21,092 nucleotides of DNA from Sphingobacterium sp. (GTDB taxonomy: Bacteria; Bacteroidota; Bacteroidia; Sphingobacteriales; Sphingobacteriaceae), in assembly GCA_030146225.1 (NCBI GenBank), contig JASLCA010000319.1, forward strand, positions 1-21,092, read 5' to 3'. Of this stretch, positions 7,787 through 16,344 are shown one piece after another (position 1 is the first letter of the stretch; each line of letters begins with the position of its first letter). Made by a program: the position numbers and the translations under genes. The notes below the pieces were generated by a model, which worked only from the letters and a program-made list of their open reading frames with translations, searched no databases and was not told where the DNA came from.

Positions 7787-9106
7787 ATGAAAAAGATATT
7801 TATACAAAAAAAACTTTTCATAGTAAGCGCAGCTGCCTTACTGTGGATATCTTCCTGCGCACCCAGTCTTGAAGGCGTAAAACCAACTTCTGGAACAGCC
7901 GATTTCAGCAAATACATTGCAATAGGAAACTCCCTTACTGCAGGCTATGCCGACGGGGGCTTATACCTAGAGGGGCAGCGTGTAGCATACCCCAATCTAA
8001 TTGCAGAGCAGTTGCAACATGTGGGCAGCGGAGCATTTAACTCCCCATTCTTTAGAGAGGATCAGCGTAATGGCTCTGGCTACCTACGACTTGATTCCCT
8101 AGTGAATGGGCAGCCAGTTATGAAATATGTAATAGAAAACCTAGCTATCAGAGGTCAGAATCCTAATGAAAAACCCCTGTACACAAAGCACACGGAGGAA
8201 ATACACAACTATGGCGTCCCCGGCATGCGTATGGATATGGCCTTTGCCCCAGGCATAGGCACCATCATGGGAAATCCCTTTTTTGAGCGCTTGCTACCTG
8301 ACAATACGCCGCAGACTTACAGGTACTTCGATCATGTAACAAAAAATGACCATACCTTCTTTAGCTTTTGGCTTGGCAATAACGATGTGCTGGGCTATGC
8401 CAGCAATGGCGCTGTGGAAGACCCTTTGGATCCAACCACAAAACTAACCTCTGTAGCCGTATTTAGTCATAGCTTCACGGAATTCATCACAGCACTTACG
8501 AGCAAAGAACAAAAAGGCGTCCTAGCAACCATTCCTGATGTAACCTCGGTTCCTTATTTCACCACCGTTACTCGTGCAGCCTTAATAAAAGGCGTAAATG
8601 ACCAACTGCCTGCAGACAAAAAAATTACAGATTTGTATATAGAGTCCTCGACAGGGAAAAGAACTGCTACTGACAATGATATGTTTGTACTACCCTTTTC
8701 TTCAGCAGGACTTTTGGGAAAACCAAAAGAAAACCCCTATGGACTACACCCAGGCAACCCCATAGCAAGCAAGTATATATTAGATCCAGAGGAAGTGCTG
8801 ATTATAAAGCAACGGGTTAAGGAATTCAATGATATTATTAAGCAGGCTGCTAGCAGTAATAAATTGGCTTTGGCAGATGCACATGACTTCCTAAACAAGG
8901 TTAAATCCCCTGGAATAAAGTACAACAATATTGACATCAATGCTAATTTTATAAAGGGTAATGCCTTCTCCTTAGATGGTATACACTTGACTCCTATGGG
9001 CAATGCAATTATTGCGAATCTATTTATAGATGCTATTAATAAACAATACAATAGTAGCATTAGCAAGGTTGATGCTTCAAAATACCGAGCTGTCATATAT
9101 CCGTAA
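7787..9106 (+). CDS. SGNH/GDSL-family hydrolase lipoprotein
   Basis: Predicted lipid-anchored esterase or lipase of the SGNH superfamily. I start at ATG 7787 (MKKIFIQKKLF), which gives a good lipoprotein signal ending in WISSC with lipidated C24; in-frame ATGs at 7775 and 7781 are alternatives, the last two bases of the upstream stop codon being close to both. SGNH blocks in this 439-residue numbering: YIAIGNSLTAGYADG with nucleophile S49, the block II glycine in NYGVPGMR (about 141-148), WLGNNDVLG with N199, and LDGIHLTPMGN with D397 and H400. All catalytic residues are present, so it should be active. The chain is longer than minimal GDSL enzymes because of insertions before block II and between blocks III and V. 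It is coupled to the FadL-like porin gene, which suggests hydrolysis and uptake of lipid-like substrates as one job (inference). Confidence 0.88.
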   Translation: MKKIFIQKKLFIVSAAALLWISSCAPSLEGVKPTSGTADFSKYIAIGNSLTAGYADGGLYLEGQRVAYPNLIAEQLQHVGSGAFNSPFFREDQRNGSGYLRLDSLVNGQPVMKYVIENLAIRGQNPNEKPLYTKHTEEIHNYGVPGMRMDMAFAPGIGTIMGNPFFERLLPDNTPQTYRYFDHVTKNDHTFFSFWLGNNDVLGYASNGAVEDPLDPTTKLTSVAVFSHSFTEFITALTSKEQKGVLATIPDVTSVPYFTTVTRAALIKGVNDQLPADKKITDLYIESSTGKRTATDNDMFVLPFSSAGLLGKPKENPYGLHPGNPIASKYILDPEEVLIIKQRVKEFNDIIKQAASSNKLALADAHDFLNKVKSPGIKYNNIDINANFIKGNAFSLDGIHLTPMGNAIIANLFIDAINKQYNSSISKVDASKYRAVIYP

Positions 9107-9134
9107 AGATTAACAACTAAACATTTATAACAGG

Positions 9135-9167
9135 TGGCCTCCAGCTTTAAGCTAGGGGCCATTTTTT
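9135..9167 (+). terminator. Rho-independent terminator after the GDSL gene
   Basis: TGGCCTCCAGCT (9135-9146) pairs with AGCTAGGGGCCA (9150-9161) with one wobble and one mismatch around a short loop. It is followed at once by six T residues (9162-9167). It closes the FadL-like/GDSL unit about 30 bases after the stop codon. Confidence 0.85.
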
Positions 9168-9210
9168 GTTCAATAGACCTTGCGCCGCAAGCGTAAAGGA
9201 TTGCCTATAC

Positions 9211-9241
9211 TTGTGTTTAAAAGCAAATTTAGCTAAGTTTG
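9211..9241 (+). promoter_or_regulatory. osmC promoter (TTG, 20 bases, TAAGTTTG)
   Basis: TTG at 9211-9213 and TAAGTTTG at 9234-9241 are separated by 20 bases, an excellent match to the Bacteroidota -33/-7 arrangement. Initiation about 6 bases later leaves a leader of roughly 15 nucleotides before the ATG at 9262. Confidence 0.7.
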
Positions 9242-9261
9242 ATTATCTTAATTAAAGCAAT

Positions 9262-9678
9262 ATGAAAGTCCAGCTAAAACGTAAAAATGATGCGGTGCAT
9301 TTCGAAGCATCCAGCGAATCCTCCGCAATAAAGGTAAATATAGACGGCTCTGAAGCCATTGGCGGAGAAGGCATGGGCGTGCGCCCTATGGAGCTTATTC
9401 TAATGGCTTTGGGCTCTTGCAGCGTCTTTGACTTAAGCACAATCTTAAAGAAGCAGCGTCAGGACATTCAAGATATACAGGTAGAGGTTTCTGCTGAGCG
9501 CCGCGAAGAAATACCCAATATATTCACTAAAATACATATCTCATTTTCACTTAAAGGCGAGATAGACTTAGAGAAAGCGCACAAGGCCGCAGAATTAGCC
9601 GTAAAAAAATATTGTTCTGTACATGATATGCTGGCGGCTGGCGGAGTTGACATTACCTATAGCATTAAAATTAACTAG
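9262..9678 (+). CDS. OsmC/Ohr-family protein
   Basis: Small thiol peroxidase-fold protein of the OsmC superfamily, usually linked to organic hydroperoxide detoxification. The 138-residue product has the family layout: an N-terminal beta region, GGEGMGVRPMELILMALGSC with C53 opening the long helix, and AVKKYCSVHDML with C118. These are the two conserved redox cysteines. The RPMELILMALGSC form is closer to the YhfA-like branch than to Ohr, so peroxidase activity is plausible but not certain. It has its own promoter (9211-9241). Its last 8 bases overlap the 3' end of the convergent DUF2157-like gene, leaving no room for an ordinary terminator. Confidence 0.92.
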   Translation: MKVQLKRKNDAVHFEASSESSAIKVNIDGSEAIGGEGMGVRPMELILMALGSCSVFDLSTILKKQRQDIQDIQVEVSAERREEIPNIFTKIHISFSLKGEIDLEKAHKAAELAVKKYCSVHDMLAAGGVDITYSIKIN

Positions 9679-10717
9679 GGTCTGCTTTACGCCATACCTT
9701 CTCGGCCCATCTTCCTACAAACCAGAATGAAACGGCGAGTAGCAAAAAGAAGATGGTCCGATTCATATTATCCCATAGGTATTCTACAAATCGGGTGTAC
9801 AAGTTCAAGATAAAAAAGACAAAGCCAATATCCCGGGAGACAGTATCCTTGGTCTTCATCCCATACAGGGCCAAGCTTAAGGATAGGAAAATGGCCAATA
9901 TCCCCCAATACAAAATTTCATACTGACGCACCTGCGTCCAGTCATCAATGCTTGCATAGTTCCCAAAGATGGATAAGCACCATAAAGCAAGCATACTATA
10001 GAGCAAGCCTATCGCATAACTTGTCGATTGAAAAGGGATTAAGGATTTAATCTTCGGCTGCCCAAAGACTGAAAAGGCGGTCAAAAGAAAGCCAAATAAG
10101 GTAAAGCGCAGGGGATAATTCATCCCCCAAAATCTAAAGCCCCAATTACTGCGAGAGGCGGTTTCGGTGGCAAACCAGATGCCTAATGCAACCAAGGTAA
10201 ATATCCACAACAGCCTAGAGTCTAACTTCACGGCCAAGACAGCATAGATAACAATGGAAAGCAGAAATAGCAAGGTGTACTGACTTGTACCACGGTCTAG
10301 AATCTGCCCTAGAAATCCAATACAAGCAGCCGTAGCGCAGGCCCCCATAAGCATCAAGCTCTCATTGGAAAAGGTCTTGTCGGGATACTTTAGTTTATTG
10401 CGAAAGCCCAAAACGTAAAAAACTGCGGCAATAATGCCAAAGCTTGCGCAAAAAACAATATTTGGTGTCTCATAGAAGCCCTCTATAAAGCGCAATAAGG
10501 CATCATCTGCAAATAGAGATAGCACCGCCAAAACTAAAGATACAATAGCGATCCAAAAGGCATAGCGTGCTAAAACCTTCCAATCAAAGCCCCGCTCATC
10601 AATGCTATCGCGAAGCAATTGCGTCTGCTCTGCGGACAAATGGTTGTTTTCTTGCCAATGCTGCAAGGCGCCCTCCACGATTTCCTTCTCTTGCCTGCTT
10701 AAATCTAGTTTTTTCAA
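9671..10717 (-). CDS. DUF2157-like multi-pass membrane protein
   Basis: Integral membrane protein of unknown biochemical role. The 348-residue chain has a soluble helical N-terminus (about 1-46, including LQHWQENNHLSAEQTQLL) typical of DUF2157 proteins, then about ten membrane segments near 48-70, 86-104, 120-139, 146-163, 168-185, 203-218, 234-252, 267-285, 296-310 and 321-337. The C-terminal segment YTRFVEYLWDNMNRTIFF followed by a helix and WAEKVWRK is a pattern I associate with Bacteroidota members of this group. The apparent start is TTG at 10717 (reading MKKLDLS); no ATG precedes the conserved N-terminal helix. The 3' end overlaps osmC by 8 bases in convergent orientation. The family assignment is from pattern, and no activity can be stated. 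Confidence 0.8.
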   Translation of the reverse strand: MKKLDLSRQEKEIVEGALQHWQENNHLSAEQTQLLRDSIDERGFDWKVLARYAFWIAIVSLVLAVLSLFADDALLRFIEGFYETPNIVFCASFGIIAAVFYVLGFRNKLKYPDKTFSNESLMLMGACATAACIGFLGQILDRGTSQYTLLFLLSIVIYAVLAVKLDSRLLWIFTLVALGIWFATETASRSNWGFRFWGMNYPLRFTLFGFLLTAFSVFGQPKIKSLIPFQSTSYAIGLLYSMLALWCLSIFGNYASIDDWTQVRQYEILYWGILAIFLSLSLALYGMKTKDTVSRDIGFVFFILNLYTRFVEYLWDNMNRTIFFLLLAVSFWFVGRWAEKVWRKADPS

Positions 10718-10838
10718 GGTATACTATTTAGGAAGCCACAACTTACGAAATCATGTGCAAATAGCAGAGGCAATTGTTTAAAAAATAAAAATAAGACATT
10801 CCAACTTAGGGGCAGACACTACTCCGCTTAAAAAACTG

Positions 10839-10846
10839 TACCTTTG
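10839..10846 (+). promoter_or_regulatory. Probable uvrA -7 promoter element TACCTTTG
   Basis: Perfect TAnnTTTG match 28 bases before the ATG at 10875. It makes the in-frame TTG at 10851 an unlikely start, because initiation would fall at about that point. No TTG -33 box is seen at 20 bases. No LexA-like palindrome was recognised here. Confidence 0.55.
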
Positions 10847-10874
10847 TGTCTTGCAAAAATCAGAACAAAAAACA

Positions 10875-13733
10875 ATGAGTTCCTCCACGAAACAGCAGCA
10901 CATCGATTTAGGCGAACAAAGTGAAATTGAAGTATTTGGCGCCCGCGTTCACAACCTTCAAAACATTGACGTCTCATTTCCTAGAAATGAGCTAGTCGTG
11001 ATTACGGGATTAAGCGGTAGCGGTAAATCCTCACTTGCCTTTGACACCATCTATGCGGAAGGGCAACGCCGTTATATGGAAACATTTTCAGCCTATAGCC
11101 GACAATTCCTGGGTGGTATGGAACGTCCTGATGTGGACAAAATATCGGGACTCAGCCCTGTTATTTCAATAGAGCAGAAAACAACAAATAAAAACCCAAG
11201 ATCAACTGTGGGCACTATCACAGAGATCTATGACTTCTTACGCCTTTTGTATGCCCGCGCTAGTGATGCCTATTCCTATGCGACAGGCAAGCTGATGCAG
11301 CGTATGTCCGAAGAGCAGATCGTGGAAAAGGTGCTCGCTGAATTTAAGGATGAAGCCATCTATATCTTAGCCCCTGTGGTTAAAGGCCGTAAAGGGCATT
11401 ACCGGGAACTCTTTGAGCAGATCCGTAAGCAGGGCTACTCCAAGGTACGCGTAGATGGCGAAATTTTGGATATCGCCCCAAAGATGCAGGTGGATCGCTA
11501 TAAGATTCACGATATTGAGATTGTGGTGGATAGACTCTACGCCAATGAAGACGACAGCAAGCGTCTCTATACATCGGTTTTACAAGCGATGAAAAGTGCG
11601 AAAGGGATTATCAAGGTTGCAAACAAGGATGGTCGGGAGCACTTCTTTAGTCGCTACTTGATGGATCCTGAATCGGGCATCTCCTATGACGAGCCCCAGC
11701 CAAACACCTTCTCTTTCAACTCTCCTTATGGTGCCTGTCCGCGTTGTGATGGACTGGGCTATATCTTTGAGATTGACAAGAACAGTGTTATCCCGGACAA
11801 AAAAATAAGCATCACTAAAGGCGCTATACTTCCCTTGGGCCCAGCGCGCGAGTCTTGGACCTTCCAAGTCGTGAAGGCTGTTGCCAAAAAATTTGAGATT
11901 TCCCTAACCGCTCCGGCCAGCTCGCTGACCGAAGAGCAAATAGACTTACTCCTCTTTGGAGGCGAAGAAGACATCCCCTTAACGATTTCTTACGGCAGTT
12001 ATGGCGCAAGAGAATATCAGGTAAAGTTTGCAGGCATTTTCAAGCTCCTAGAAGAGCTTCAGGGAAAAACCTCCGATGATGCACCTGCATTGGATGACTT
12101 CCGCAGCCAAGTAGTCTGCCCATCCTGCGCTGGCGCAAGACTTAAAAAGGATTCCTTACACTTTAAGGTAGACAATAAAAATATCCATGAGCTATCGAGC
12201 ATGGATATGATCACGCTGCATGCCTGGTTTACAGGTGTAGAAGAGCGCTTAAGTGAAAGACAGAATACCATCGCAGCCGAAGTACTTAAAGAGATTAGAA
12301 CCCGTATAGGCTTCTTGTTGGACGTAGGCTTAGGCTACCTATCACTTGACAGGTCTTCAAAGACATTGTCAGGAGGGGAGGCTCAGCGTATACGCTTAGC
12401 AACCCAGATTGGATCGCAATTGGTAAATGTGCTCTACATCTTGGATGAGCCCAGTATTGGACTGCACCAAAGAGATAATGAGCGCTTAATAAATTCCTTA
12501 AAAAACTTGCGGGATATTGGCAACTCAGTACTTGTTGTGGAACACGATAAGGACATGATCCTCAATGCTGACTATGTTTTGGACATGGGCCCTGCTGCTG
12601 GTGTAAATGGGGGGACAGTCGTTGCTCAAGGCAGACCTGCAGACATCCTAAAGTCCGACAGTCTAACCGCCCAATACTTAAATGGCAAGAAAGAAGTCGC
12701 GATTCCCGCGCTACGCCGAAAAGGAAATGGCTTACAGCTTTCCTTAAAAGGTGCAACGGGCAACAACCTAAAGGATGTTGACGTTGACTTTCCGCTAGGC
12801 CAATTAATCTTGGTGACAGGTGTTTCGGGCTCTGGAAAGTCAAGTTTAATTACGGGCACATTGTACCCCATATTAAACAAGCATTTCTTCCGTGCAAAAG
12901 CTACTCCAATGCCCTACAAGAGTATTGAGGGGCTAGAGCATATCGACAAGGTTATTGAAATTGACCAAAGTCCGATTGGGCGTACACCTCGCTCCAATCC
13001 ATCCACCTATACGGGCGTATTCTCGGACGTAAGAACATTGTTCGTACAGCTTCCCGAGGCTAAAATAAGAGGCTATAAGCCGGGTCGATTCTCTTTTAAT
13101 GTCAAAGGGGGCCGCTGTGAAACCTGTCAAGGAGCCGGCTTAAAGATTATTGAAATGAATTTCCTACCTGATGTGCAGGTTCCATGCGAAACATGCCAAG
13201 GCAAGCGCTACAACCGAGAGACGCTGGAAGTACGCTACCGCAGCAAGTCTATCGCGGATGTATTGGATATGAGCATCGATGAGGCCGTTCCATTCTTTGA
13301 AAACATTCCTGCTATCTACCGAAAAATTAAAACCTTACAGGATGTAGGCTTAGGCTATATTAGGCTGGGACAATCTTCTACTACGCTTTCCGGTGGAGAG
13401 GCGCAGCGGGTAAAATTGGCCACCGAACTTTCTAAGAAAGATACGGGCAACACCTTTTATATCTTAGATGAGCCGACTACAGGCCTTCACTTTGAGGACG
13501 TCAATGTGCTCTTAGGGGTGATCAATCGCTTAGTAGATCGGGGCAATACAGTATTAATTATCGAGCATAACTTGGATGTGATCAAGACCGCAGATTGGGT
13601 TATCGATATGGGACCAGAAGGTGGTCGCAGTGGTGGGGAATTACTGTTCGCTGGCCTTCCTGAAGATCTGATAAAGGAAAAGAAAAGCGAAACAGCGCGG
13701 TTTTTGAAATTAGAGATGCAATCATTTTCGTAA
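10875..13733 (+). CDS. uvrA: Excinuclease ABC subunit UvrA
   Basis: Damage-recognition ATPase of nucleotide excision repair, which loads UvrB at lesions. I start at ATG 10875 (MSSSTKQQHIDLG), giving 952 residues, the usual length. It has two ABC modules. First: Walker A GLSGSGKS (about 45-52), signature LSGGEAQR at 498, Walker B ILDEPSIGLHQRD from 522. Second: GVSGSGKSS (about 650), signature LSGGEAQR at 838, ILDEPTTGLHFED from 863. Zinc-type CxxC pairs are at 288/291, 415/418, 748/751 and 771/774, the last two in the C-terminal zinc module. All key residues are intact, and the layout is UvrA1 rather than the short antibiotic-associated UvrA2. mutL starts 12 bases downstream, so two repair genes sit side by side. 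Confidence 0.98.
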   Translation: MSSSTKQQHIDLGEQSEIEVFGARVHNLQNIDVSFPRNELVVITGLSGSGKSSLAFDTIYAEGQRRYMETFSAYSRQFLGGMERPDVDKISGLSPVISIEQKTTNKNPRSTVGTITEIYDFLRLLYARASDAYSYATGKLMQRMSEEQIVEKVLAEFKDEAIYILAPVVKGRKGHYRELFEQIRKQGYSKVRVDGEILDIAPKMQVDRYKIHDIEIVVDRLYANEDDSKRLYTSVLQAMKSAKGIIKVANKDGREHFFSRYLMDPESGISYDEPQPNTFSFNSPYGACPRCDGLGYIFEIDKNSVIPDKKISITKGAILPLGPARESWTFQVVKAVAKKFEISLTAPASSLTEEQIDLLLFGGEEDIPLTISYGSYGAREYQVKFAGIFKLLEELQGKTSDDAPALDDFRSQVVCPSCAGARLKKDSLHFKVDNKNIHELSSMDMITLHAWFTGVEERLSERQNTIAAEVLKEIRTRIGFLLDVGLGYLSLDRSSKTLSGGEAQRIRLATQIGSQLVNVLYILDEPSIGLHQRDNERLINSLKNLRDIGNSVLVVEHDKDMILNADYVLDMGPAAGVNGGTVVAQGRPADILKSDSLTAQYLNGKKEVAIPALRRKGNGLQLSLKGATGNNLKDVDVDFPLGQLILVTGVSGSGKSSLITGTLYPILNKHFFRAKATPMPYKSIEGLEHIDKVIEIDQSPIGRTPRSNPSTYTGVFSDVRTLFVQLPEAKIRGYKPGRFSFNVKGGRCETCQGAGLKIIEMNFLPDVQVPCETCQGKRYNRETLEVRYRSKSIADVLDMSIDEAVPFFENIPAIYRKIKTLQDVGLGYIRLGQSSTTLSGGEAQRVKLATELSKKDTGNTFYILDEPTTGLHFEDVNVLLGVINRLVDRGNTVLIIEHNLDVIKTADWVIDMGPEGGRSGGELLFAGLPEDLIKEKKSETARFLKLEMQSFS

Positions 13734-13738
13734 CTTTG
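13731..13738 (+). promoter_or_regulatory. Possible mutL promoter TAACTTTG formed from the uvrA stop codon
   Basis: TAACTTTG is a perfect TAnnTTTG match. Its first three bases are the uvrA TAA stop. A TTG lies at 13704-13706, 24 bases upstream, slightly longer than the usual spacing. Only 7 bases separate the box from the mutL ATG at 13746. The same octamer precedes fumC at 20801. Confidence 0.45.
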
Positions 13739-13745
13739 TTTCTGT

Positions 13746-15611
13746 ATGTCGGATATCATTCAGTTATTACCAGATTCGGTAGCCAACCAAATCGCCGCAG
13801 GAGAAGTTGTACAACGACCTGCTTCGGCCGTTAAGGAGCTTATAGAAAATGCGATCGATGCCGGAGCGGATAAGATTAAGCTTATTGTCAAAGATGCCGG
13901 AAAATCACTTATTCAAGTGATTGACAATGGCTGTGGTATGAGTACCACAGATGCTAGGCTATGCTTTGAGCGGCACGCCACCTCCAAAATTCGCAAGGCG
14001 CAGGATTTATTTGAAATCCGCACCATGGGCTTTCGTGGGGAGGCTATGGCCTCTATTGCAGCTATTGCGCAGGTGGAACTAAAAACACGTCGTGTAGAAG
14101 ATGAGCTGGGCACCATTATCGATATTGAAGGCTCTAAGATTGTGGACCAACGTCCCGAATCCCTTCCCGCAGGCACAAGCATCGCTATAAAAAATCTTTT
14201 TTACAATATTCCTGCACGTCGGAACTTCCTAAAAAGCAATTCCGTAGAAATACGTCATATTATTGATGAGTTCCAGCGTATATCGCTCGCGCATCCTGCC
14301 ATATTTTTCAGTCTGCATAGTGATGGCAATGAGCTCTTTCATTTGCCAGCTGAAACACTTAAACAACGTATTGTGCACCTTTTTGGCAACAGCTATAACC
14401 AACGTTTGGTACCTGTTGAAGAGGAAACTAGTATTATTAATATTAGCGGATTTATAGGCAAGCCTGAATTTGCAAAGAAAACAAGGGGGGAACAATTCTT
14501 CTTTGTTAATAATCGCTTTGTAAAGGACCCTTACTTAAATCATGCCGTAATGAATGCCTATGAGGAAATCCTGGCAGGCGAAACATTCCCTTTGTATGTG
14601 CTATCCATAGATATTGATCCCGCAAAGATCGATATTAACGTTCACCCCACTAAGACGGAGATAAAGTATGAGGATGACAAAGCCATCTATGCTATTATTC
14701 GCTCGGCGGTGAAAAGATCTTTAGGCCGGTATAATATTACCCCGACCTTGGACTTCGATCAGGAGACAAGCTTTAGCGGCTTTATTACCAACAAGCCCTT
14801 GGATCAGATACAGGCACCTACCATATCTTTCAATCCCGATTTCAATCCCTTTGAGGAAATAAAATCCAATAACAGCGCCCGCAATGCTGCTTATGCTGAA
14901 GGCTTTGAAAAGAAAGCCGGCATTCCCCAAAACTGGGATACACTCTATGAAATTACGGAACGAGACATGGGGGAGCAACTGCCCCTTATGGCAGAAGAGC
15001 CTAGCGTAGCTACGACTGTTATCAGTAAAACAAATGAGGTTATCAAACCCTTTTTTCAATTGCATAACCGCTTTATTGTATCCCAGATACACTCTGGCTT
15101 TATGTTAATTGATCAGCAGGCGGGACATGAGAGAATCTTGTTTGAGCATTATCAAGAACAACTAGAAAACAACCAGGGGAGCTCCCAACAGAGTCTTTTC
15201 CCACAAACAATTGAGCTTAGTGCCGCTGACTTTGCGCTGATGGAAGAAATTTTGGCGGACATTCAAACGCTAGGCTTCCAGCTTCGTCCTTTTGGAAAAA
15301 CTACGTATATTGTGGATGGCATTCCTGCGGACTTAGGTACTGGAATAAGTGAAACAAAGATCTTGGAACAGCTGCTTGAAGACTTTAAGAATAATAAGGA
15401 TGAACTCAAGATAGGCAAGCGGGAGAACTTAGCAAGAAGTTTAGCGAAAAATGCGTCCATCAAAGCCGGCCAACCCCTGGATAATCAGGAAATGTCTGAG
15501 TTGATAGACAAGCTTTTTGCCACTTCAACACCTAATATTTCATTGCATGGAAAGCCCGTCATTATTACCATTACCCTACAGGAGCTAATGGAAAGATTTG
15601 GCAAAAACTAA
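13746..15611 (+). CDS. mutL: DNA mismatch repair protein MutL
   Basis: Couples mismatch recognition by MutS to strand removal. The 621-residue protein has the GHKL ATPase domain: ELIENAIDAGAD with catalytic E31 and Mg-binding N35, DNGCGM (60-65), FERHATSKI (74-82), GFRGEAMASI (95-104). The S5-like domain follows, with VNNRFVKDPYLNHAV and DINVHPTKTEIKY. After a linker (about 340-430) comes the C-terminal dimerisation domain. The endonuclease-type motif reads DQQAGHERILFE (456-467), with Gln where the consensus DQHA has His. The final motif reads SLHGKP (599-604) in place of CPHGRP, without the cysteine. A QQSLFP sequence (481-486) fits the QxxLxP beta-clamp binding motif. Nuclease activity is therefore plausible but uncertain. 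It lies just after uvrA and heads an operon with two rhomboids and an EEP protein. Confidence 0.97.
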   Translation: MSDIIQLLPDSVANQIAAGEVVQRPASAVKELIENAIDAGADKIKLIVKDAGKSLIQVIDNGCGMSTTDARLCFERHATSKIRKAQDLFEIRTMGFRGEAMASIAAIAQVELKTRRVEDELGTIIDIEGSKIVDQRPESLPAGTSIAIKNLFYNIPARRNFLKSNSVEIRHIIDEFQRISLAHPAIFFSLHSDGNELFHLPAETLKQRIVHLFGNSYNQRLVPVEEETSIINISGFIGKPEFAKKTRGEQFFFVNNRFVKDPYLNHAVMNAYEEILAGETFPLYVLSIDIDPAKIDINVHPTKTEIKYEDDKAIYAIIRSAVKRSLGRYNITPTLDFDQETSFSGFITNKPLDQIQAPTISFNPDFNPFEEIKSNNSARNAAYAEGFEKKAGIPQNWDTLYEITERDMGEQLPLMAEEPSVATTVISKTNEVIKPFFQLHNRFIVSQIHSGFMLIDQQAGHERILFEHYQEQLENNQGSSQQSLFPQTIELSAADFALMEEILADIQTLGFQLRPFGKTTYIVDGIPADLGTGISETKILEQLLEDFKNNKDELKIGKRENLARSLAKNASIKAGQPLDNQEMSELIDKLFATSTPNISLHGKPVIITITLQELMERFGKN

Positions 15612-15629
15612 TTTTAAGGATACGATTAT

Positions 15630-16340
15630 ATGAACAACCTTTTTTCAAACTTAGGCCCAGTCACTAAAAACTTATTGATTATCAACATAATCTGTTTTAT
15701 TGGGTCCGCTATCTTTGAACAGTCTACACGGTTTTTTGGTATTTTCTATCCAGATTCACCCTTCTTTAAGATCTGGCAAGTGGTTACCTACATGTTTATG
15801 CATGGGGGCTTTAATCATATTTTCTTCAATATGTTCTCCTTGCTGATGTTTGGTTCAATTATCGAACAGGTACTGGGCTCTAAGCGCTTTCTGAACTTCT
15901 ACCTGATCTGTGGGATTGGGGCACTCGTTTTACAGTATGGTGTACAGGCCATGGAGGTATACAACATTACGGGAACCGTACGCGCATCTCAATTTCTAAC
16001 ATTTGACATGTTGAACAACCGCGTAACGACCTCACTTCCTTTGTCCTCAGCAGACTTTGAAACCTTAATCGGTATCTATAGCATCCCGCTTGTGGGCGCC
16101 TCAGGAGCTATTTATGGGCTGTTATTGGCCTTTGCTTACTTATTCCCAAACATGTCCTTGTACTTGTTTTTTATCCCCGTACCGATTAAAGCAAAGTTTT
16201 TCATTCCTATATTAATCTTAATCGAAATTTACCTAGGCTTCTCCAATAGCGGGGGGTCAATTGCGCACCTTGCACATGTGGGAGGTGCCTTATTTGGTTA
16301 TTTGCTGATTAAATATTGGGGCATCAGAAAAGGAGCGTAG
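15630..16340 (+). CDS. Rhomboid-family intramembrane serine protease (catalytically intact)
   Basis: Six-helix membrane protease that cleaves substrates within or near the bilayer. The 236-residue protein shows the full set: HGGFNHIFFNMFSL with H58, H63 and oxyanion-type N67, GASGAIYGLL with nucleophile S158, and HLAHVGGALFGYLL with catalytic H216 (H213 adjacent). An insertion of about 35 residues (roughly 105-150), rich in Thr and Ser, separates the third and fourth helices and would form an exposed loop. An AAGGA stretch about 10 bases upstream of the ATG is a weak Shine-Dalgarno. It lies 18 bases after mutL and 4 bases before the second rhomboid gene. Substrates are unknown. Confidence 0.94.
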   Translation: MNNLFSNLGPVTKNLLIINIICFIGSAIFEQSTRFFGIFYPDSPFFKIWQVVTYMFMHGGFNHIFFNMFSLLMFGSIIEQVLGSKRFLNFYLICGIGALVLQYGVQAMEVYNITGTVRASQFLTFDMLNNRVTTSLPLSSADFETLIGIYSIPLVGASGAIYGLLLAFAYLFPNMSLYLFFIPVPIKAKFFIPILILIEIYLGFSNSGGSIAHLAHVGGALFGYLLIKYWGIRKGA

Positions 16341-16344
16341 TACA

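Noticed and set aside
8737..9162. Open frame of 141 codons on the minus strand opposite the GDSL gene
   Set aside because: It covers the antisense of the catalytic DxxH block and runs through the terminator, so it is not a gene.
10851..10874. In-frame TTG as upstream start for uvrA
   Set aside because: It coincides with the expected transcription start after TACCTTTG; the ATG at 10875 is preferred.
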